Shown here: positions 1 to 5,002 of the stretch, piece by piece
Layout: every line of letters begins with the position of its first letter
Numbering within the stretch: the stretch's first letter is position 1
From: an uncultured Eubacterium sp.
Lineage (GTDB): Bacteria; Bacillota; Clostridia; Eubacteriales; Eubacteriaceae
Length of the DNA: 5,002 nt
Direction: 5' to 3'
Assembly: GCA_902784045.1 (NCBI GenBank)
Contig: CACZTE010000251.1
Span: 1-5,002 of the forward strand
Notes under the pieces: model-generated
What the model saw: the letters and a program-made list of their open reading frames with translations, nothing else
The model's database searches: none
What the model was told of the DNA's origin: nothing
Position numbers and translations under genes: made by a program

Positions 1-1
1 A

Positions 2-556
2 CAATACGCGAAAACCCTGTCCGGCACGGAAGAAGGAAAAGCCTTCCTCGCGGAGTTGCCCCATCATTATTATGACGAGAACATGCTACACGGGTTAATG
101 CTCAGCCGGATAAAAGATTTTGATGAATGTCTCGCCGCGGTCAATCGGTTTTTGCCCTATGTGGATAATTGGGCGGTTTGTGATTCAATGAGTCCCGCCG
201 TCTTTAAAAGGCAGGCGCAAAAGCTTTTGCCTGCCATCGAGGGGTGGCTTGCCGATGAGCAGCCGTACACCGTGCGTTTTGCCGTCAAATGCTTGATGAA
301 TTATTTTCTGGACGAAAGTTTCAAGCCTGAATACCTGCAGAAGGTCACCACCGTAAAATCGGAAGAATACTATGTCAATATGATGATCGCCTGGTATTTC
401 GCCACAGCCCTGGCCAAGCAGTATGACGCGGCGATACCGTATTTTACGGATAAAAAACTCCCGCCATGGACGCACAACAAAGCCATCCAAAAAGCGCGGG
501 AAAGCAGACGGGTCAGTGACGCGAACAAAGCCTATCTGAAAACCCTCAAAATATAA
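2..556 (+). CDS. AlkD-like DNA alkylation repair protein (5' end outside window)
   Basis: This is the C-terminal 184 residues of a HEAT-repeat-like DNA alkylation repair protein (AlkD/AlkC superfamily), which removes N-alkylated purines such as 3- and 7-alkyl bases. The frame is open from base 2, so the true start is upstream; the TTG at 56 is just an internal Leu codon. Numbering from base 2, the fragment keeps residues that match the AlkD active site: Trp57 and Asp61 in an NWAVCD context (like Trp109 and Asp113 of Bacillus cereus AlkD), Arg92 in TVRFAV (like Arg148) and Trp131 in MIAWYF (like Trp187). The Arg-to-Trp spacing of 39 is the same as in AlkD. The Lys-rich C-terminus with WTHNKAIQKA is typical of the family. 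The residue matching is from memory, not an alignment run. It reads in the same direction as the next gene, but a 221-base gap with its own promoter suggests it is not part of the downstream operon. Confidence 0.9.
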   Translation, partial: QYAKTLSGTEEGKAFLAELPHHYYDENMLHGLMLSRIKDFDECLAAVNRFLPYVDNWAVCDSMSPAVFKRQAQKLLPAIEGWLADEQPYTVRFAVKCLMNYFLDESFKPEYLQKVTTVKSEEYYVNMMIAWYFATALAKQYDAAIPYFTDKKLPPWTHNKAIQKARESRRVSDANKAYLKTLKI

Positions 557-696
557 GCCAAGTGATGTAACTATTAGCATAACAATGATTCGGCAAAACA
601 AAAAAACACTTCGCGCGGCGCGTGGATAACAAAAGGCGCCCGGGACGCGATAGACCCGTTTCGCGGCAAAAAAAGCCGGCACTTCAAAAAGCCGTA
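557..696. other. Non-coding gap after the alkylation repair gene
   Basis: I see no gene here. The sequence is a mosaic of AT-rich stretches and GC-rich CGCG-containing stretches. Weak inverted repeats are present, for example CGCGA/TCGCG around 648-667 and CGGC/GCCG flanking an A7 run at 664-678, but none is followed by a T-run on the + strand. A rho-independent terminator for the upstream gene is therefore not supported. Confidence 0.5.
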
Positions 697-725
697 TTGA
701 TTGCCGGGTCAATTTATAATATGAT
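697..725 (+). promoter_or_regulatory. Candidate sigma70-type promoter for the flavoprotein-hyp operon
   Basis: A -35-like TTGATT (697-702; 4 of 6 to TTGACA) and a -10-like TATGAT (720-725; 5 of 6 to TATAAT) are separated by exactly 17 bases. Transcription would start near 732, leaving a leader of about 45 bases before the ATG at 778. The surrounding sequence is AT-rich. An overlapping perfect TATAAT at 715-720 has no good -35 at a suitable distance. No operator palindrome is evident, so regulation cannot be read from the sequence. Confidence 0.55.
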
Positions 726-764
726 TAAACCATCAAATCTTTTTGTAATTTAGTGCATAAACGG

Positions 765-771
765 AAAGGAG
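765..771 (+). promoter_or_regulatory. Ribosome binding site of the flavoprotein gene
   Basis: AAAGGAG lies 6 bases before the ATG at 778, a near-ideal Shine-Dalgarno sequence and spacing. It fixes the start of the 912-residue protein. Confidence 0.85.
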
Positions 772-777
772 CAAACC

Positions 778-3516
778 ATGTTTCAGACACCGCATACCCT
801 CACCGAAGGCGAAAAACGATGTCTTGAGGAGTATTTCCGGACCCGCGGTCAAAAACCCCGGAAAAATTTGATTCGCTTGATCAGACGCGTCAATATGCTC
901 AATCCCCTGCCCGATGAAAATGCGTGGGAGTACATTTTCTTTGACAGACAGCTCAATGACGCCCAGGTTGATTTCGCGCTGAAAATGAAACTCCGTCATC
1001 CTTATACCATCAAAGAGCTGGCCAAAATTGAAAAAATGCCCGTGGCCAAAACCGCGCGCATGGCCTATGATCTTTGTAAAATCGGCCTTTTGCAATATTG
1101 CAATGATCCCGGCAAAGAAGACAAAGTGGAAATGCCGGTTTTCGCGCCGGGCTCCATGGAAAACACCTGCATGACCGCCGAGCGCACCGACCGCTATCCG
1201 GAAATGGCGCCGGCTTTCTTAAACTATGTGCTGGATCTGCAAAAGAAAATCAGCGGCGTGATGTATATGGGCGGGGCGGTGATGCGCCCGATTCCCGTGG
1301 AACAGGCCATCACCGGCAACACGCGAAAAGTCAAATACGAGGAACTGTCCTATTGGCTTGACAAAGCCGGCGAGAGTGTCGCCATCTCGCCCTGTGAATG
1401 CCGCAAACTCCGCCGGATGATTGGGGAAGGCACCGACGATTTGGAAGGGGAATGGTGCATGCATCTGGGCAACTACGCCGAAAGTCTCATTCGCGTGGGC
1501 AAGGCCAGACGCATCAGCCGGGAAGAAGCCGAAGACATTTTGCGCCGCGCCGAGGAACTGGGTTATGTGCATCAGGTGTCCAATATTGACGGCCCCGATT
1601 TTTCCCTGTATATTTGCAACTGTGCCTGGGATACCTGCATGGCCTTGAGAACCAGCTGGTATACCAGTTCGCCGGATTTGTCCAAATCCAATTATACCGC
1701 CAAAGTCGATCCCAATCACTGCGTGGCCTGCGGCGGCTGCGTGGAAGTCTGTCCGCAAAACGCGGTAAAGCTCGGGCAAAAGCTTTGTCAAAAAGAGCCT
1801 GTCGCCGTGAAGTCCGCCGACGTTGCCTCCGATTATATCTTGATGCCGCCTTCAAAATGGAACGGCCCGGGTTTTCTCACCAATCGGGAAAACGTGGTCC
1901 CCGAAACGGGAACGGCGCCGTGCAAAACCAATTGTCCTGCCCATATTGCCGTTCAGGGATATCTCAAAAAAGCCGGTGAAGGCAAATACATGGAAGCTTT
2001 GGAGCTTATCAAAAAAGAAAATCCGTTTCCCGCGATGTGCGGCCGGGTCTGCGCCAGATTTTGCGAGCAGGTCTGCACCCGGGGCGATATTGACGATCCG
2101 GTGGCCATTGACGAAGTCAAAAAATTTATCGCCGATTACGAGCTGAATGCCGAGACCCGTTTTGTGCCCGAAAAGCGATTTGACCAAGGGCACAAAGTCG
2201 CCGTCATCGGCTCTGGCCCTGCCGGCCTGTCCGCGGCCTATTATCTGGCGGTTTGGGGGCATGACGTCACGGTCTTTGAAAAAGAATCCCGTCCCGGGGG
2301 CATGATGACTTTCGGTATGCCGCCGTTTCGTTTAGACCGCGCCGTTGTCGAGGCGGAAATCGACGTGATCCGCATGCTCGGCGTCAAGATTCAATGCGGC
2401 GTTGAAGTCGGCGCGGATATCAGTTTGGATGATCTCAGAGCTGACGGTTACAAAGCCTTTTATCTGGCTGTTGGCGCTCAAGGTGCAAGAGCCCTCGGAG
2501 TGCCCGGGGAAGACAGCGCCGGTGTGATGGCAGGCATTGATTTCCTTCGGGACGCGTCTTTTGAACGCGCGAAAATGCTTTCCGGCAACGTTATCGTGGT
2601 CGGCGGCGGCAACGTGGCCGTTGATGTGGCGCGAACCGCCGTGCGCTTCGGCGCCGAACAGGTGACCATGCTCTGTCTGGAACAGCCGGGCGATATGCCG
2701 GCGGCGGAAGACGAAATCGCCGAGGCAAAAAAAGAAGGCGTCGATATTCGCTGTGGATGGGGCCCGAAAGAAATTGCCGCCGAAGGCGGAAAAGTCAAAA
2801 GCGTTATCTTTAAAAAATGCGTGTCGGTCACCGACGCGTCCGGACGCTTCAACCCGGTTTATGACGAAAATGATACCATCACGCTGGACGCCGATTATGT
2901 CCTCACGGCCATTGGGCAGTCCGTCGAATGGGGCGGCCTGTTAGACGGCGCCAAGGTCGTGCTAAACAGCGACAAGACAGCCAAAGCGGATAGCTGGACT
3001 TATCAAACGGCAGAACCCGATTGTTTTGTGGGCGGCGACGCCTACACGGGGCCGAGTTTCGCGATTTACGCTATCGCGGCGGGAAAAGAGGCGGCGGAAT
3101 CCATTCACCGTTATGTGTGGGAAGGCCATAGCTTAACCCTCGGCCGGGTCAAGCGGAACAATTATCATTTCATCGATAAAGACAATCTCGTCATCCCCAG
3201 TTACGATCACAGCGCCCGCCGGGTACCGGGTATCGATGAGGCCAAAGTCAAATCATTCAGCGATGAGCGCCTAACCTTCACAGAAGAGCAGGTCAAGACC
3301 GAATGCGCCCGTTGTTTAAGCTGCGGCGCGGCAAAGGTAGATCCCAAAATCTGTATCGGCTGCGGGTTGTGCACCCTGCAATGTCATTTCGACGCCATTT
3401 CACTGGACAGAACCGCTGATGTGTGGGGCGTTCCCTATGAAGAACTCGTCGGGAAAGTCGTTGTCGAAGAGGTCAAAAAAATCGGAAGAATTGTCCTGAG
3501 AAAAGCGAAAGCGTAA
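778..3516 (+). CDS. Modular iron-sulfur flavoprotein, GltD/Nfn-type NAD(P)H oxidoreductase (912 aa)
   Basis: Probably a cytoplasmic electron-transfer enzyme linking NAD(P)H, FAD and several Fe-S clusters; its partner is unknown. Domains in order: residues 1-118, winged-helix-like (TIKELAKIEKMPVAKTARM, 77-95); about 185-290, a cysteine-rich domain with CEC at 206-208, Cys227, a GYVH motif near 262 and Cys280, 282 and 287; 310-330, a 4Fe-4S ferredoxin motif (Cys315, 318, 321, 325-Pro); about 378-450, the GltD/dihydropyrimidine dehydrogenase-type Fe-S helical domain (Cys382, 386, 421, 425, 429, 433); 473-780, two Rossmann folds, FAD at GSGPAG (478-483) and NAD(P)H at GGGNVA (609-614), with the FAD-closing GGD at 752-754; 843-849, CARCLSC; 859-869, a single ferredoxin motif. 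There is no signal peptide or membrane segment. The GltD-like core plus RCLSCG tail is a familiar anaerobe architecture; the first 350 residues are an added module. The strong RBS supports the start. hypA follows after 4 bases, so a role alongside nickel-enzyme maturation is inferred from position. The exact reaction cannot be read from the sequence. Confidence 0.88.
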   Translation: MFQTPHTLTEGEKRCLEEYFRTRGQKPRKNLIRLIRRVNMLNPLPDENAWEYIFFDRQLNDAQVDFALKMKLRHPYTIKELAKIEKMPVAKTARMAYDLCKIGLLQYCNDPGKEDKVEMPVFAPGSMENTCMTAERTDRYPEMAPAFLNYVLDLQKKISGVMYMGGAVMRPIPVEQAITGNTRKVKYEELSYWLDKAGESVAISPCECRKLRRMIGEGTDDLEGEWCMHLGNYAESLIRVGKARRISREEAEDILRRAEELGYVHQVSNIDGPDFSLYICNCAWDTCMALRTSWYTSSPDLSKSNYTAKVDPNHCVACGGCVEVCPQNAVKLGQKLCQKEPVAVKSADVASDYILMPPSKWNGPGFLTNRENVVPETGTAPCKTNCPAHIAVQGYLKKAGEGKYMEALELIKKENPFPAMCGRVCARFCEQVCTRGDIDDPVAIDEVKKFIADYELNAETRFVPEKRFDQGHKVAVIGSGPAGLSAAYYLAVWGHDVTVFEKESRPGGMMTFGMPPFRLDRAVVEAEIDVIRMLGVKIQCGVEVGADISLDDLRADGYKAFYLAVGAQGARALGVPGEDSAGVMAGIDFLRDASFERAKMLSGNVIVVGGGNVAVDVARTAVRFGAEQVTMLCLEQPGDMPAAEDEIAEAKKEGVDIRCGWGPKEIAAEGGKVKSVIFKKCVSVTDASGRFNPVYDENDTITLDADYVLTAIGQSVEWGGLLDGAKVVLNSDKTAKADSWTYQTAEPDCFVGGDAYTGPSFAIYAIAAGKEAAESIHRYVWEGHSLTLGRVKRNNYHFIDKDNLVIPSYDHSARRVPGIDEAKVKSFSDERLTFTEEQVKTECARCLSCGAAKVDPKICIGCGLCTLQCHFDAISLDRTADVWGVPYEELVGKVVVEEVKKIGRIVLRKAKA

Positions 3517-3520
3517 GCCC

Positions 3521-3877
3521 ATGCACGAGATCAGCGTTTTAAAAAAAGCCGTCGATTTAGCTGAACAAACAGCCATCGATAACGGCGTCGCACGCATTGC
3601 GTATATTACATTGGAAGTGGGGGAATTGACCGGTTATCTCCCGGTATTCTTCTATAAATATTTTCCCGTGGTGACCGAAAATAAACCTATTTTTGAAAAA
3701 GCGGAGCTCAAAATCATCGTTGACGCTGGAGAGGCATTGTGCAAAGACTGTGAAGCGATGTATAATGTGATGCGAAACCAAGGGGTTTGTCCCAACTGCG
3801 GCTCGCGCCGAAAAGATATTTTGGGCGGCCAGGATTTTTTGCTCAAGGAAATCGGAGCGGTTGCGGATGAAAAATAA
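3521..3877 (+). CDS. hypA: Nickel metallochaperone HypA
   Basis: HypA binds nickel and, with HypB, delivers it to nickel enzymes such as [NiFe] hydrogenase. The 118-residue length is typical. The N-terminus is MHE, so the nickel-binding His2 and Glu3 are present, which also fixes the start. The structural zinc site is intact as two CxxC pairs (Cys74/Cys77 and Cys90/Cys93). The family signature LEVGELTG (31-38) and the C-terminal GGQDFLLKEI (102-111) are recognisable. The start lies only 4 bases after the flavoprotein stop and has no clear Shine-Dalgarno sequence, which suggests translational coupling to the upstream gene. The target enzyme is not in the window, so it could serve a hydrogenase, CO dehydrogenase or another nickel protein. 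Confidence 0.95.
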   Translation: MHEISVLKKAVDLAEQTAIDNGVARIAYITLEVGELTGYLPVFFYKYFPVVTENKPIFEKAELKIIVDAGEALCKDCEAMYNVMRNQGVCPNCGSRRKDILGGQDFLLKEIGAVADEK

Positions 3878-4036
3878 TTGCCGCGCGACGAGGAGTAAAC
3901 TTGGTTGACTGAATTTAAGAAACCACAAACAGTTCACACGGTTAATTAATGGGAAAAGGCCGTATGTCAGTGAAAATCATGGCGCGGTATCCGCGCGGTG
4001 TTGAATGAACAAGCCGAAAAAAAACAGCGAGTAATC
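3878..4036 (+). other. 159-base gap between hypA and the first hypB
   Basis: This gap is long for an otherwise tightly packed gene set. It holds an orphan AGGAG at 3890-3894 followed only by a trivial reading frame, a TTGACT (3905-3910) with no matching -10, and a short GC hairpin at 3982-3996. I see no convincing promoter or terminator. It may act as a leader or processing region for the hypB pair, but nothing in the sequence proves this. Confidence 0.4.
3982..3996 (+). repeat. Short perfect GC hairpin before hypB
   Basis: GCGCGG (3982-3987) and CCGCGC (3991-3996) are perfect inverted repeats around a TAT loop. No T-run follows, so it is not a rho-independent terminator. It ends 40 bases before the hypB ATG at 4037 and could be an RNA stability or processing element. 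Chance is also possible, since CGCG strings are frequent in this DNA. Confidence 0.35.
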
Positions 4037-4720
4037 ATGAAAAAAATAAAAATTTTAGATCTGAAAAAAACCATCCTGGCGGACAATGACGCGGATGCCG
4101 AAAAGCTGCGCGCGGAACTTGACGCCGAAAACACCTTTTATCTCAATGTCATGTCATCGCCGGGATCGGGCAAGACATCAACCATTTTGCGAATGCTGAG
4201 TATCCTCGGGCAAAACTTGCGCGCGGGGGTTCTGGAAGCCGATATTGACGGCGACACCGATGCCCGCGCCGTTATGGACGCGGGATTCGACGCCATTCAG
4301 CTGCATACCGGCGGCATGTGCCATTTGGACGCGGACATGAGCCGGAACAGCCTGAAAGCCATCGGCTCAGAAAACTATGATCTCATCATTTTGGAAAATG
4401 TGGGAAATCTGGTCTGCCCGGCGGAATTTGATACCGGCGCTCACAAGAATCTTGTGATTCTTTCAGTGCCCGAGGGAGATGATAAGCCCTTAAAATATCC
4501 GCTCATGTTCGAAAAGGCCGACGCGGTCTGCGTGAATAAAATCGACGCGATGCCCGCTTTTGATTTTGACGCGGCCCGTTTTAAACAAAACGTCGCGCTT
4601 CGGACAGCGGCGCCGGTATTTTTCATTTCGGCGGCCACTGGCGAGGGAATCGACGCCCTTTGCGGTTGGCTTCGCGCTCAGATGAAGCAATCAAAAGGAG
4701 GGGAAAATGGCCGCGATTAA
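4037..4720 (+). CDS. hypB: HypB GTPase, first copy, intact metal site
   Basis: HypB is a SIMIBI-class GTPase that works as a dimer with HypA to insert nickel. The 227 residues contain the P-loop GSGKT (43-47), the EADIDGDTDA region (67-76), ENVGN (120-124), the NKID guanine-specificity motif (167-170) and SAATGEG (198-204). The G-domain metal ligands Cys95, His96 (GGMCHLDA) and Cys127 (NLVCP) are all present; by my recollection the numbers match those of Methanocaldococcus jannaschii HypB. The N-terminal CxxCGC nickel motif and His-rich stretch of some HypB proteins are absent. I chose the ATG at 4037 because the resulting protein aligns without gaps from Met1 to the second HypB. An in-frame GTG at 3998 would add 13 residues but has no ribosome binding site. 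The RBS for 4037 is weak (AGCGAG, 4026-4031). The last residues are encoded by the RBS and start of the next gene. Confidence 0.94.
   Translation: MKKIKILDLKKTILADNDADAEKLRAELDAENTFYLNVMSSPGSGKTSTILRMLSILGQNLRAGVLEADIDGDTDARAVMDAGFDAIQLHTGGMCHLDADMSRNSLKAIGSENYDLIILENVGNLVCPAEFDTGAHKNLVILSVPEGDDKPLKYPLMFEKADAVCVNKIDAMPAFDFDAARFKQNVALRTAAPVFFISAATGEGIDALCGWLRAQMKQSKGGENGRD
4695..4703 (+). promoter_or_regulatory. Strong ribosome binding site of the second hypB, inside the first
   Basis: AAGGAGGGG lies inside the 3' end of the first hypB, with AGGAGG ending 5 bases before the ATG at 4707. It is much stronger than the site before the first hypB, so the second copy could be translated at least as well as the first. 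Confidence 0.85.
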
Positions 4721-5002
4721 AGTGATAGATGTCAATGTCGGCGTCACCGCGGAAAACGACCGCCTTGCCGAACAAATCCGAAAACGCAATCTCAAAAACC
4801 ATACACTTTTGATCAACATGATGGCCTCACCGGGAGCCGGCAAGACGACCTTGATTCTAAAAACAGCCGAGGCTCTGCGGAAGCGTTTTACCATCGGTGT
4901 TATGGAAGCGGATATCGATGCCGAGGTTGACGCCGAAAAAATGGCCGAAGCGGGTCTCAAAGTGATGCAGGTTCATACCGGCGGTGAATGCGCGATGGAC
5001 GC
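4707..5002 (+). CDS. hypB: HypB-like GTPase, second copy, variant metal site (3' end outside window)
   Basis: The first 98 codons of a second HypB-family GTPase are visible. They align to the first copy without gaps, with 40 of 98 residues identical by hand count, so this is an old paralogue and not a recent duplication. The P-loop GAGKTT (43-48), EADIDAEVDA (67-76) and HTGGEC (90-95) are present. At the metal site Cys95 is kept, but the following residue is Ala96 (codon GCG) where the first copy and typical HypB have His. The third ligand, expected near residue 127, lies beyond the window. There is no His-rich or CxxCGC N-terminus. The gene overlaps the first hypB by 14 bases in another frame and has a strong RBS, so the two are probably co-translated and may form a heterodimer (inference). 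If full length like its neighbour it would end near 5390. Confidence 0.88.
   Translation, partial: MAAIKVIDVNVGVTAENDRLAEQIRKRNLKNHTLLINMMASPGAGKTTLILKTAEALRKRFTIGVMEADIDAEVDAEKMAEAGLKVMQVHTGGECAMD

Noticed and set aside
648..678. Terminator after the alkylation repair gene
   Set aside because: The stems are only 4-5 bp and are not followed by a T-run on the + strand.
185..712. Long minus-strand open frame opposite the alkylation repair gene
   Set aside because: It lies opposite a gene with clear family motifs, has no recognisable domain, and its start has no supporting signal. It is a shadow frame.
715..720. Perfect TATAAT as the -10 of a promoter
   Set aside because: At 16-18 base spacing the upstream hexamers (such as CCGTAT) do not resemble a -35. 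The overlapping TATGAT at 720-725 pairs with TTGATT at 17 bases and is the better choice.
1219..1791. 190-codon minus-strand open frame inside the flavoprotein gene
   Set aside because: It is antisense to the Cys-rich and ferredoxin domains, which are clearly coding, and its translation shows no family features.
3905..3933. TTGACT as the -35 of an internal hypB promoter
   Set aside because: The hexamers 16-18 bases downstream (for example AACAGT) do not resemble a -10.
3949..4008. A 19-codon reading frame (ATG to TGA) between hypA and hypB
   Set aside because: It has no ribosome binding site and no recognisable product, and a frame this short is expected by chance.
3998..4036. GTG start giving a HypB with 13 extra residues
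   Set aside because: There is no ribosome binding site before it, it sits right after a GC hairpin, and the extra residues break the gap-free alignment of the two HypB N-termini, which both begin at the Met before xxIKxxD.

Overview
The window looks like chromosomal DNA of a strictly anaerobic bacterium. The Clostridia/Firmicutes are the most likely source, but this rests on protein style (a large clostridial-type flavoprotein with iron-sulfur domains, short HypB proteins without a His-rich head, AG-rich ribosome binding sites) and not on a marker gene. GC content looks balanced, about half by eye. All recognised genes are on the + strand. I see no RNA gene, insertion sequence or CRISPR array.

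Layout: (1) 2-556 is the 3' part of an AlkD-like DNA alkylation repair gene, cut by the window edge. (2) 557-777 is a non-coding gap ending in a good sigma70-type promoter candidate (697-725) and a clear ribosome binding site. (3) 778-3516 encodes a 912-residue modular redox protein: a winged-helix-like head, a cysteine-rich domain, a ferredoxin-like cluster, a GltD/Nfn-type FAD and NAD(P)H oxidoreductase, and a second ferredoxin-like tail. (4) 3521-3877 is hypA, 4 bases downstream. (5) 3878-4036 is a 159-base gap with a short GC hairpin and no convincing promoter. (6) 4037-4720 is a first hypB. (7) 4707 to the window end is a second, different hypB overlapping the first by 14 bases.

From the flavoprotein onward the genes look like one transcription unit for nickel-enzyme maturation. 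HypA would carry nickel, the HypB GTPases would drive its delivery, and the Fe-S flavoprotein would move electrons between NAD(P)H and an unknown partner. No hydrogenase, hypC/D/E/F or CO dehydrogenase gene is visible, so the target enzyme is unknown. The points most worth a second look are the tandem hypB pair, whose second copy has Ala where the first has the metal-site His, and the pairing of a multi-cluster flavoprotein with nickel chaperones.
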